Assembly: GCA_020718925.1 (NCBI GenBank)
Contig: DYRC01000213.1
Span: forward strand, 1 to 7,138
Direction of reading: 5' to 3'
From: Desulfonema limicola
GTDB lineage: Bacteria > Desulfobacterota > Desulfobacteria > Desulfobacterales > DYRC01
DNA length: 7,138 nucleotides
The notes beneath the pieces were generated by a model. The model was given only the letters and a program-made list of their open reading frames with translations, was not told the DNA's origin and ran no database searches. Position 1 is the first letter of the stretch. Every line of letters begins with the position of its first letter. The position numbers were made by a program, and so were the translations under genes. This document shows, one piece after another, positions 1-7,038 of the stretch.

Positions 1-1780
1 TTCTCTCCACCATATCCGCCAGACGCTGAATGAAAACCTTCATTCCTTCTGCCTGAAGATTCATATCTTCCGCAATACCTGAAGATTCTTCCGAACTTAC
101 AGCAGTTTGCCGGATAATATTTTCCATTTCCGATACAGCTTTATAAACATGCTCAATCCCCGATGCCTGTCCTTCGGATGCTGCGGCAATATCGCCTGCC
201 AACTCACCGATTTTCTGAGTAATTGTACTCACGCCTTTGAAAGCGTCATTTGCGTTGCTGACCAAAACTTCCATTTCACTGATTTTATCTGTGGTTTCCT
301 CAATCAGAGTCGCGGTATTTTTTGCAGATTCAGCACTTCGCCGTGCAAGATTTCTGACTTCATCGGCAACTACGGAAAAGCCCGCGCCCACTTCTCCGGC
401 TCTGGCAGATTCGATTGAAGCATTGATGGCAAGGATATTGATTTGAAATGCTATTTCGTCAATTGTCTTAATGATTTCAGATGTTTTTATGCTGACTTCG
501 GATACTTCGGACATCGAACCGCTAAGCTTTGACATAGCAGCATCAGCCGTTGTAAATGCCCGATCCGCTTGTTTCATCAATATCGCCGTCTGATTGGCAT
601 GATCGGCATTTTGTGAAGCCATTGAAGATATTTCTTCAAGAGATGCTGAGGTTTCTTCTATGGATGTTGCCTGCTGAGACGTGCCTTCGGCTACCTGAAG
701 ACTGACAGAAGCAATCTGACGCGCGGCATTTGCCACTTTGTTGTATGCCTGTTTCAATCCGTGAATAACGCGGATTAAAGATCGGGAAATTGAGCGCCCC
801 ATCAGAAACGAAAACAGCATCACGCCCAGAGCAAAAAACGATATAACGATCACGCCGCTTTTCAATGTCTGTGAAAGGCGGTTAATCAATATCTCCACTC
901 TGTCTCTCACAATCTGTCCGATAGTTCTGTCTTCCCGTTTCATCATGGCGAGCAGATGCTCTTTTTCCGAATTCATTTCAGCTTTTAAAGTTTTCAGTTC
1001 TCCTGCGGCCTGATGCAGATGAATGAGCATTTCTTTGTATTTCTGCGTTTCACGCATCAGTTGCCTGCCATATCCGGCAATTGCCGGGTCATACGCTGTC
1101 AGCATTTGGAATTTTAAAAGCAGATCGTTTGCCACATTGATAATCGGATCATCTTTTTCTGTAAATGGCTGTTCAAAATGCTCAAGCCCGAACCGCACAA
1201 ACAGAATGGTGCTGTGCTGAGTCATTTCACCGAACACGGAAATCATAGGCGCAATTTGCTGTACGGAGCTTAAATCCTCTCCGGCTAAACTCAGTTCAAG
1301 CATTTTATCTGATACGATTTGTCCCAATTCTTTCAATAAACGGCTTAAATTCTGATCCGATAGTTCAATGTTATGCCGTATCTGATTCACCCTGCCGCAT
1401 TGTTCCAAAACTTTACGAACCTCAGCGATATAGGATTCTGTTATTTTGCTCACGTCTTTATCTGTGATCTTTTTTATAATATCAGATGACGTGATGAGTA
1501 AAGACTCACTTTCTGTTTTCAATATTTCATTTTTTCCGTAGAAATTGCTGATCAGATGATTTGTATTTTCAATCACGCGGGAAAATTCCGTTCTGAATTC
1601 CGCATTGCCGACAATTCGGCTTACATTTACGGAAAATTCGGATTTCAGCACCTCTCTGATATAGGTGAATAAAAAAAACTGTGCGGCAATAATTGAACAG
1701 AAAACCATTAAAATCAATCCGTTCATAGCTATCAGTTGCACAGAGATGTTTTTTCGGAATAATAAAAACAGATTTTGCAT
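1..1780 (-). CDS. Methyl-accepting chemotaxis protein, large periplasmic sensor (C-terminus cut by window edge)
   Basis: This is an inner-membrane chemoreceptor that would control a CheA/CheW array. 593 residues are visible and the frame is open to the left edge, so the true C-terminus is missing. Residues 14-38 form the first membrane helix and residues 310-327 the second, enclosing about 270 periplasmic residues predicted to be largely helical. That size would fit a helical-bimodular-like sensor, though the subtype is a guess. After the second helix comes a short HAMP-like stretch (GRSISRSLIRVI) that runs directly into the signalling helices, without an obvious second HAMP helix. The kinase-control hairpin is clear: FQINILAINASIEAARAGE, ending at Glu463, then GAGFSVVADEVRNLARRSA. 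The paired methylation helices appear as EGTSQQATSIEETSASLEE and near EGQASGIEHVYKAVSEM. The start at 1780 puts the first helix near the N-terminus and has GAGAGG seven bases upstream. It lies 108 bases downstream of the binding-protein gene, with a double-hairpin repeat between. No CheR-docking tail can be judged because the end is missing. Confidence 0.95.
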   Translation of the reverse strand, partial: MQNLFLLFRKNISVQLIAMNGLILMVFCSIIAAQFFLFTYIREVLKSEFSVNVSRIVGNAEFRTEFSRVIENTNHLISNFYGKNEILKTESESLLITSSDIIKKITDKDVSKITESYIAEVRKVLEQCGRVNQIRHNIELSDQNLSRLLKELGQIVSDKMLELSLAGEDLSSVQQIAPMISVFGEMTQHSTILFVRFGLEHFEQPFTEKDDPIINVANDLLLKFQMLTAYDPAIAGYGRQLMRETQKYKEMLIHLHQAAGELKTLKAEMNSEKEHLLAMMKREDRTIGQIVRDRVEILINRLSQTLKSGVIVISFFALGVMLFSFLMGRSISRSLIRVIHGLKQAYNKVANAARQIASVSLQVAEGTSQQATSIEETSASLEEISSMASQNADHANQTAILMKQADRAFTTADAAMSKLSGSMSEVSEVSIKTSEIIKTIDEIAFQINILAINASIESARAGEVGAGFSVVADEVRNLARRSAESAKNTATLIEETTDKISEMEVLVSNANDAFKGVSTITQKIGELAGDIAAASEGQASGIEHVYKAVSEMENIIRQTAVSSEESSGIAEDMNLQAEGMKVFIQRLADMVER

Positions 1781-1787
1781 ATTTTTT

Positions 1788-1793
1788 CCTCTC
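1788..1793 (-). promoter_or_regulatory. Ribosome binding site of the chemoreceptor gene
   Basis: On the minus strand GAGAGG lies seven bases before the ATG at 1780, which supports that start. A second similar purine run, GGAGAGG (1795-1801), lies just upstream. Both are complementary to the CCTCTCC arm of the adjacent hairpin, so the site could in principle be masked by RNA pairing; that is inference only. Confidence 0.6.
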
Positions 1794-1806
1794 ACCTCTC
1801 CCCCGT

Positions 1807-1889
1807 CCCCTCTCCGAAACGGAGAGGGGGAGTCAGATATGATATACTCTCCCCCTTCCCTTTCAGGGAAGGGGGCCGGGGGGTTAGGT
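1807..1889 (-). repeat. Double-hairpin intergenic repeat, copy A
   Basis: Read on the minus strand, the element starts with CCTAACCCCCCGG, overlapping the last base of the binding-protein stop codon. Hairpin A1 (1851-1875) has a perfect 10-bp stem CCCCCTTCCC/GGGAAGGGGG with a five-base loop. A spacer of about 20 bases rich in A/T follows. Hairpin A2 (1807-1829) has a perfect 10-bp stem CCCCTCTCCG/CGGAGAGGGG with an AAA loop. The core at 1848-1889 is identical over 42 bases to 7056-7097 in the opposite orientation. Neither hairpin is followed by a U-run in the minus-strand transcript, so it is not a classical intrinsic terminator. It could instead attenuate read-through or protect the 3' end of the upstream message. 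The same architecture in two places with unlike spacers suggests a REP/MITE-like dispersed element; no mobility gene is present. Confidence 0.85.
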
Positions 1890-2896
1890 TACTCTTTTGT
1901 CTTTACGATTTCTGATCCCTGCACGATTGTCAGATCAGGCTTAATGCCGAGCACTTTTAACACCGTAACATTAAGTATCCGTTTTCCTTTATGATTTTTG
2001 ATAACCGGAAGTTGGGGTACCGGCGTTCCCTGCATGGCTTTGAGCAGCATTTCCGCCGAAGTTTTGCCTTGTTCCTGACCGGTTTTGATCACCGCGCACA
2101 ACGCGCCCTGTTCCAGATGGTAACGATTCGCGCCGATAAGCGGTTTTCCTGATTTTGTGAGGACAAGGCTGATCAATTCCTTGCTGTTCAGCGGTTTTCC
2201 GCTGTCATCCGTAATGCCCTCCATGCTGTCCATAAACAGAATATCTGCCTGAGATTTGAGTTCTCCGAGGGCTGTTTCCAAATCCTTCACGGTTTTCGGC
2301 AGCTTGAATGCCGCAAATTTTATCGGATAGCTGTCAGCTTCTTTCTGCACCTGTGCGGACAGCGCCCGCCCGGATTCGCTTTCTTTGGCAATAAATCCGA
2401 TGGTTTTGAAATTCGGATTCAGTTGTTTTGCCAAGGCAAGAGATTCGGCAATATGCCAGACTTCCAATATCCCGGAAATATGAGAATTGGGATAGCCGTA
2501 TTTTGCCGCATCATCATTGACGCCGTTAAACATGATGGGTGTTTTGACTTTATCTTTCAGATACTTGACAACAAACATGGATTGGGCGTTATCATCTGCC
2601 GTAATCACGCCATCCGGCTGAAAGCTCTGATACAGCGAAAAAGCTTCTTCGGCTTTTTTAGGTCCGCCCTGCGGGTCTTTTTTGGTATCCATGTAAACAT
2701 ATTTCATTTCAGAGGTTTGAGCCAACACAGAATCAATCCCTTCTTTGATTTCCATGCACCATGGATTGTTTTCCTCATAGCTCATCACGACCAGAACTTT
2801 GAGTTTTTTGCCTTCTGCTGCTGCGGCGGGAGATAATCCGCTTACACAGACTATTGCCAATACTGCCAAACCATACAACAACTTTCTTTGCAACAT
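1889..2896 (-). CDS. Periplasmic substrate-binding protein, ABC_sub_bind family
   Basis: 335 residues, a normal length for the ABC_sub_bind family (type I periplasmic-binding-protein fold, two lobes). Residues 1-27 are a signal peptide: basic MLQRK, a hydrophobic core to about residue 21, then SPAAAA before Glu28, a good signal peptidase I site. There is no lipobox, so the product should be soluble in the periplasm. The mature protein begins with the first beta strand KLKVLVVMSYEENNPW. Family hallmarks follow: YMDTKKDP, PDGVITADDNAQSMFVVKYL, KTPIMFNGVNDD and KTIGFIAKES. Some characterised family members bind aromatic amino acids; the ligand here cannot be read from the sequence. No permease or ATPase gene accompanies it, so a sensory role feeding the neighbouring kinase or chemoreceptor is at least as likely as transport (inference). 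The start at 2896 is supported by AAGGAG five bases upstream. It lies 45 bases after the kinase gene and may be in the same operon. Confidence 0.92.
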   Translation of the reverse strand: MLQRKLLYGLAVLAIVCVSGLSPAAAAEGKKLKVLVVMSYEENNPWCMEIKEGIDSVLAQTSEMKYVYMDTKKDPQGGPKKAEEAFSLYQSFQPDGVITADDNAQSMFVVKYLKDKVKTPIMFNGVNDDAAKYGYPNSHISGILEVWHIAESLALAKQLNPNFKTIGFIAKESESGRALSAQVQKEADSYPIKFAAFKLPKTVKDLETALGELKSQADILFMDSMEGITDDSGKPLNSKELISLVLTKSGKPLIGANRYHLEQGALCAVIKTGQEQGKTSAEMLLKAMQGTPVPQLPVIKNHKGKRILNVTVLKVLGIKPDLTIVQGSEIVKTKE

Positions 2897-2901
2897 AATG
2901 A

Positions 2902-2907
2902 CTCCTT
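2902..2907 (-). promoter_or_regulatory. Ribosome binding site of the periplasmic binding-protein gene
   Basis: AAGGAG on the minus strand sits five bases before the ATG at 2896. It is a strong site, which fits independent and efficient translation of an exported binding protein rather than coupling to the kinase gene upstream. Confidence 0.75.
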
Positions 2908-2910
2908 TCA

Positions 2911-2937
2911 GAATTTTATTTTTATGGGCAAAAATTC
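2911..2937. repeat. Small A/T-rich inverted repeat between kinase and binding-protein genes
   Basis: GAATTTT (2911-2917) and AAAATTC (2931-2937) form perfect 7-base arms around a 13-base centre. It occupies most of the 45-base gap. It could be an operator, a weak hairpin, or chance in A/T-rich DNA. It is too weak and has no proper U-tract for a confident terminator call, and no clear promoter boxes are visible around it. Confidence 0.3.
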
Positions 2938-2941
2938 AGCC

Positions 2942-3901
2942 CTATTTTTCTGCTTTGACAATTCCGACCTGAAACGGAAGCATGATTCTGAACGTCGTTC
3001 CGTCTGAAGATGTCTCCATAACATCAATACTGCCCTGATGCTCTTTGATAATTCCGTAGCTGATCGAAAGCCCCAGTCCCGTTCCTTTTCCCACGTCTTT
3101 GGTCGTAAAAAACGGATCGAAAAGTTTATTCCGATATTCGGAAGAAATTCCTATGCCGTTGTCTTTGAAGAGAATTTCAATGACTTTCTGATAGTCCGGC
3201 GATGTTCGGGTAATGATTTCAAGTCTCCCCGCAAAATCGTCTGCATAAGTCATTTTTTCAAGAATGGCGTCTTTGGCATTGGCAATAAGATTTAAAAACA
3301 CCTGCTCCAACTGATTGGAATTTCCGTAACACGCTGAAAGATTAGGCTCGAAAATCTTTTCAACATGAATATTTCTCAGACGCATCTGTTCGCCGATCAT
3401 CAGAAACGCATCTTCGATAATGCGGTTGACATCCACGGCAGTCATTTCTGACGGCGTTTGTCGGGAAAATGTCCGCAGATGATTGATAATATTCATCATG
3501 CGTTTGGTATTCCGCTCAATGTTCGTGAGTTGCTCCCGTATCTGTTCCGAAGATAATTTTTCAAATTTTCTGAGCATGATCTGAGATACCGAACGGATGA
3601 CCATCAGCGGCTGATTCAGTTCATGCGCCACGCCTGCCGAAAGCTCGCCCAGTGATGCCAGTTTTGCGGTCTGTATCAACTGAATATGCGTATCACGCAG
3701 GTCTTTATTGGCTTTTCTGAGGTCTTCTTCAGTGCGTTTGTGCTTTTCAACCAGCCGGGACAGCATTTCAGTCTCTCGCAGCCGAATATCTCCGGTTTGT
3801 TGGGCAATCTTCTGATAATAAAGAGACTTTTTTTCAGATTCGCGTAATGCCCGCTCTAACTCAGCGCATCTGTCTTTTAAATATTCACATTGCTCAGACA
3901 T
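2942..3901 (-). CDS. Soluble sensor histidine kinase with N-terminal coiled coil
   Basis: 319 residues with no membrane helix or signal peptide, so cytoplasmic. Residues 1 to about 75 are highly charged and helical with heptad-like spacing (coiled coil), and no PAS or GAF domain is recognisable. The HisKA domain follows with H-box GELSAGVAHELNQPL, phospho-acceptor His93, of the HELNQPL (NtrB/DctB-like) type. The HATPase domain carries an N-box with Asn208 (NLIANAKDAI), a G1 box FKDNGIGI (Asp247), an F-box LFDPFFTTK and a G2 box GKGTGLGL (271-278). All ATP-binding motifs are intact, so it should be active. Lacking its own sensor, it probably takes its signal from a partner; the FIST gene four bases upstream is the best candidate (inference). 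Its likely phosphoryl targets are the receivers of the hybrid protein. The ATG at 3901 follows the FIST stop (TGATCTGATG) with only a weak ribosome site, suggesting translational coupling. Confidence 0.95.
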   Translation of the reverse strand: MSEQCEYLKDRCAELERALRESEKKSLYYQKIAQQTGDIRLRETEMLSRLVEKHKRTEEDLRKANKDLRDTHIQLIQTAKLASLGELSAGVAHELNQPLMVIRSVSQIMLRKFEKLSSEQIREQLTNIERNTKRMMNIINHLRTFSRQTPSEMTAVDVNRIIEDAFLMIGEQMRLRNIHVEKIFEPNLSACYGNSNQLEQVFLNLIANAKDAILEKMTYADDFAGRLEIITRTSPDYQKVIEILFKDNGIGISSEYRNKLFDPFFTTKDVGKGTGLGLSISYGIIKEHQGSIDVMETSSDGTTFRIMLPFQVGIVKAEK

Positions 3902-3905
3902 CAGA

Positions 3906-5135
3906 TCATTTCTCAGTAATAACCATCAGAACGCCGGTCCAATCCAGTCCTTTGCTCTTTCCAATAATAAATGGCGCGATTTCAACACCGGAATAAAAAC
4001 CGAGCAGCGGCGTATTGTATTGATTGAAAACATTGATCACTTCCGAAGCTTCCTCGGTCAGTGTATCTGAATAATTCGCAGTTCTGCCCGCACAATCAAT
4101 GTATAATCCGAACATCGGCTTTTTCCCATCAGACACGATCTGAGTCATCAACCGCAATGAATTGTTTTTCACAGATTCAAATATCCGATTTGTCGAATCT
4201 CTGGTCATAAACTGTATGTCCATGCCTTCCTGAAGGTCAGGCTCAAACAGCACAATGCCGCTGTTGTCAGGCAAAACGCCGACTATCAGACGATTGATAT
4301 AATCGCTTTCAAGAAAATCCCCATATTTATCTCCCATGTTCACCCCGATTGCCAGTCGTCTGACCGGAAACTGCCGCCGCCACTCCTGATCGCCGTATCG
4401 CTCATCAATCATCTGAACAATCGGAATATTATCAACATCATAAATCACCGCCCCATCCATTCGGGTAATGGTATGATAGATGCCATCCATTGGCGTAAAT
4501 CCGTGCATAATCTTGACATAATAATCAAAATCCCCGGACAGCACTGCGCCGACAACGCTCTGGGTTCCGATATAAGACCCGCAAAACTGAATCGTGGGCT
4601 GAAAACCATAATCTCCCAGCAGCCCGGCTCCGATAATCGGAAGATTTCTGCCAAGTGTGTTTTCCAGCCCTTCTATCAACGGCGGCGAGGCATTCATAAC
4701 CGGCGGCGAAGTTTTGGTTGCAGGCTGCTTTATGGAATCATAAAATATCAGCATAAGTTTCTCTTTCAAATTGTATGGAAGCTGTTTGGCAAGAGCAATG
4801 CCTGCTGCTTTTTCATCTTTGTCCAAATCTCCGGCAGCCGCAATATGGCAATGTAGCGCATCAGACTGAATAACCGCAATGCCTGCCGGAGAGCCTGTAT
4901 AGGATAAAAACGTATTGCTGATAATGCCGATGGCTGATCCGCCGATAATCGGAGGAATGTTTCCGACCACCGATCTCAGTCCGTTCAGAAACAATGCCGC
5001 ATCAAGCTGACCGCTACAAAATGCCAGAATCAGATCGGCACGATCAATCTGTCCGTGCTGAATAGCCGATTCAGCCGCTTTTTCCCCTGACAGGAAAGAA
5101 TCTGTTTCATGTTGAACCCCGATTCCGATTTTCAT
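3906..5135 (-). CDS. FIST-domain ligand-sensing protein (FIST_N plus FIST_C)
   Basis: 409 residues from the chosen start. There is no signal peptide or membrane helix, so it should be a cytoplasmic stand-alone sensor. The N-terminal half shows the FIST_N pattern: DLILAFCSGQLD, then PPIIGGSAIGIIS with GGSAIG near residues 65-70. The C-terminal half shows FIST_C: FPVRRLAIGVNMGD, GLYIDCAGR with Cys348, and GFYSGVEIAPF near 379-389. FIST domains are proposed from comparative genomics to bind small molecules such as amino acids and commonly pair with histidine kinases or chemoreceptors; the ligand here is unknown. The start at 5135 is preferred because AGGAGG lies four bases upstream. An in-frame ATG at 5183 would add 16 residues that match nothing in the domain and would overlap the previous gene. 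The gene begins 28 bases after the hybrid kinase stop and ends four bases before the kinase start, so the three are very probably one operon. Confidence 0.92.
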   Translation of the reverse strand: MKIGIGVQHETDSFLSGEKAAESAIQHGQIDRADLILAFCSGQLDAALFLNGLRSVVGNIPPIIGGSAIGIISNTFLSYTGSPAGIAVIQSDALHCHIAAAGDLDKDEKAAGIALAKQLPYNLKEKLMLIFYDSIKQPATKTSPPVMNASPPLIEGLENTLGRNLPIIGAGLLGDYGFQPTIQFCGSYIGTQSVVGAVLSGDFDYYVKIMHGFTPMDGIYHTITRMDGAVIYDVDNIPIVQMIDERYGDQEWRRQFPVRRLAIGVNMGDKYGDFLESDYINRLIVGVLPDNSGIVLFEPDLQEGMDIQFMTRDSTNRIFESVKNNSLRLMTQIVSDGKKPMFGLYIDCAGRTANYSDTLTEEASEVINVFNQYNTPLLGFYSGVEIAPFIIGKSKGLDWTGVLMVITEK

Positions 5136-5139
5136 ATTT

Positions 5140-5145
5140 CCTCCT
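5140..5145 (-). promoter_or_regulatory. Ribosome binding site that fixes the FIST gene start
   Basis: AGGAGG on the minus strand lies four bases before the ATG at 5135. The spacing is slightly short but the match is the best in the region. Nothing comparable precedes the alternative in-frame ATG at 5183, so this site decides the start. Confidence 0.75.
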
Positions 5146-5163
5146 GAATGAATTGCTATTGAC

Positions 5164-7029
5164 TTATTCGTTTCCCATAACAAACCATTTTTTCAATTTT
5201 TCTTTGAACATAGAAGGTGTAGTCGGTTTCGGAATATACTCAATAGAATCTGATTCTGTTACCCCGATTTTTTCTGCGGCTTCCTGCAATGAATAGCCGC
5301 TGCAAACGATTATTTTGACAGCCGGTCTTTCGTGAACAATAATCGGATAGATCGCCTCGCCTCCCATATCCGGCAGAATCATATCCAGATATATCAGATC
5401 AATCGTATCCTGATATTTTTTCACAATCTCAATGGCTTTTGTTCCGTCCTCAGCTTTGAGAATATGAAATCCGAATCTGCCGAAAATATTTTCCGCCAGC
5501 CTCATGTTCATTGTATTGTCTTCAATTATCAGAATCGTTTTTCCCGTCTTTTTTTCCTGATGCCCAGAAATATGCTTTGTTTTCGGAGCATCATCAACCG
5601 CAGGCAGAACTATCCGAACTTCTGTTCCTTTTCCCGGTTCGGAATCCACAGAAATCTGTCCGTTGTGATTGCGGATAATTCCATAGAGCGCCGACAGTCC
5701 CAGCCCTCTGCCCTGAAATTTTGTGGTGAAAAACGGCTCGAAAATACGGTCTTTGATTGTATTATCAATACCGATTCCGTTATCTTTTATCGTCAGGCTG
5801 ACATACGCCCCTGCGGTATTTCGGGATTCAATCCGAATATTTCCCGAATCCTTTGTGGCTTCAATGGAATTAACGATCAACTCATAAAGAACCATCTGCA
5901 ACTGGGATGGATCGGCTTTTATTTTCCGAATATCTTTTGATAAATCCGAAGTGATGTTTATCTGTGATGTCAGGATATTCTGAAGCAGAGGCAGCGTATC
6001 CTGAATGATTTCATTCACCGATAGGATTTTACTTTCATATCGCCCCTGCTGTGAAAACGAAAGGAGCTGCCGGGTAAGCCTGATCATGGTTTCGGAAGAG
6101 GATTCCATCATGGACAGCCACTTTTGGGCATCGGCATCAGATGAAGACATTTTCAAAAGTTCAACAGAGCCGGTGATGCCGCTCAGTGCATTGTTGAACT
6201 GATGTGCAATCCCGCCTGCCAGCGTTGCTACGGACTGCATCTTGTGATTGTGAATCAGACGGGTTTCCAACTCTTTGATGCGGGTAATATCCACCTGAGA
6301 AATCACGGTTTGTTCGCTCCCGTTTTCCAGCCAACACGCTTGCAGCAGAAACCATTTTTCCGGACAGGAAAGTCTGCAGATAAATTCTTTTTCAAACCGC
6401 TTGGCTTCTCCGTTTAAAACGCTTCTGATGCCGCTGATGACTTCTTTATCATCAATCCGGCTGCCGCATATTTCAAAAAAATTGCCGCCAATGACGCCGA
6501 AGCCGCTGACAAAATCCTGCCAGGTCCGATTGGCTTTTACAATAACGCCGGATTTATCCAGCACCAGAATATTGAACGGCAGAGAATCAATGATTGCCTG
6601 ATTGAAGCGTTCACTTGCTTTGAGCGCAATATCAATGCGTTTGTTTTCCCGCCGCAGCCTCCGCCGTTCCAATGCTTTTTCTATGGTTAAAAATAACTGA
6701 TTCACATCTTCCATAGGCTTTCGCAGAAAATCAAATGCGCCGCCGTTTTTAAGCGCTTCAACGGCAATTTCAACAGTGGCATGTCCGGCCAGGTCAATGA
6801 TTTCAATCTCGGTATCAAACTCTCTGATATGCCGCATCAGTTCCATGCCGTTCATCACAGGCATTTTAATATCGGTTACGACCAGATCAATCTCAGCGGA
6901 CTCAAGCACTTTCAGCGCATCCTGCCCATTGGTTGCGGTCAGAACTTCGTAGTCCTCCATTGTAAGGGCAAACTTCAATGTGTCCAGCACATCGGCGTCG
7001 TCATCAACAATCAGAATTTTTTCTTTCAT
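5164..7029 (-). CDS. Hybrid response regulator/histidine kinase, REC-PAS-HisKA-HATPase-REC
   Basis: 621 residues with no membrane segments, a cytoplasmic phosphorelay protein. REC1 (about 3-122) has the acidic cluster Asp9-Asp10, phospho-acceptor Asp53 (VVTDIKMPVMNG) and Lys104 (FLRKP). Its usual Thr/Ser switch position is Ala81, and Asp79 lies in strand 4. A charged helical linker leads to a PAS domain (about 138-250: SLPFNILVLDKSGVIVKANRTW, ending in a VDIT motif). The HisKA H-box is GGIAHQFNNAL with His276. HATPase motifs are Asn387 (ELIVNSIEA), DNGIGI at 416-421, FEPFFTTK and GRGLGL at 440-445. REC2 (about 497-616) has Glu503-Asp504, Asp549 (IYLDMILPDMGG), Ser577 and Lys601. REC1 probably accepts phosphate from the soluble kinase encoded in the same operon, and REC2 from its own His276 (inference). 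There is no DNA-binding, enzymatic or Hpt output domain. The start at 7029 has AGGAG nine bases upstream and places the first receiver strand (ILIVDDD) as expected. It is the first gene of the block. Confidence 0.95.
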   Translation of the reverse strand: MKEKILIVDDDADVLDTLKFALTMEDYEVLTATNGQDALKVLESAEIDLVVTDIKMPVMNGMELMRHIREFDTEIEIIDLAGHATVEIAVEALKNGGAFDFLRKPMEDVNQLFLTIEKALERRRLRRENKRIDIALKASERFNQAIIDSLPFNILVLDKSGVIVKANRTWQDFVSGFGVIGGNFFEICGSRIDDKEVISGIRSVLNGEAKRFEKEFICRLSCPEKWFLLQACWLENGSEQTVISQVDITRIKELETRLIHNHKMQSVATLAGGIAHQFNNALSGITGSVELLKMSSSDADAQKWLSMMESSSETMIRLTRQLLSFSQQGRYESKILSVNEIIQDTLPLLQNILTSQINITSDLSKDIRKIKADPSQLQMVLYELIVNSIEATKDSGNIRIESRNTAGAYVSLTIKDNGIGIDNTIKDRIFEPFFTTKFQGRGLGLSALYGIIRNHNGQISVDSEPGKGTEVRIVLPAVDDAPKTKHISGHQEKKTGKTILIIEDNTMNMRLAENIFGRFGFHILKAEDGTKAIEIVKKYQDTIDLIYLDMILPDMGGEAIYPIIVHERPAVKIIVCSGYSLQEAAEKIGVTESDSIEYIPKPTTPSMFKEKLKKWFVMGNE

Positions 7030-7038
7030 CTATGGTTT

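Noticed and set aside
1807..1875. Intrinsic terminator after the binding-protein gene
   Set aside because: Both hairpins are strong, but neither is followed by a T-run in the direction of transcription, and the sequence after the second is purine-rich. I treat it as a repeat element with a possible attenuating effect.
1665..1994. Plus-strand open frame of 109 codons across the repeat
   Set aside because: It lies antisense to the receptor start, the repeat and the binding-protein end. It has low-complexity Pro/Ser/Gly content from the repeat, no ribosome site and no recognisable domain.
2843..2849. Lipoprotein anchoring of the binding protein at Cys17
   Set aside because: The residues before Cys17 (LAIV) do not form a lipobox, and a good signal peptidase I site follows at about residue 27.
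5136..5183. Longer FIST reading frame starting at an ATG at 5183 (425 residues)
   Set aside because: The 16 extra residues match nothing in the domain and overlap the preceding gene by 20 bases, and no ribosome site precedes that ATG. AGGAGG just before the ATG at 5135 points to the shorter form.
5332..5940. Plus-strand open frame of 202 codons
   Set aside because: It is fully antisense to well-supported HATPase and receiver coding sequence and has no family features, so it is a shadow frame.
6705..6745. Suspected small insertion or frameshift in the first receiver near NGGAFDFLRKP
   Set aside because: The spacing before GAFDFL is one residue longer than in textbook receivers, but from memory related receivers in this bacterial group show the same length. 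The frame continues cleanly to an intact Lys104.
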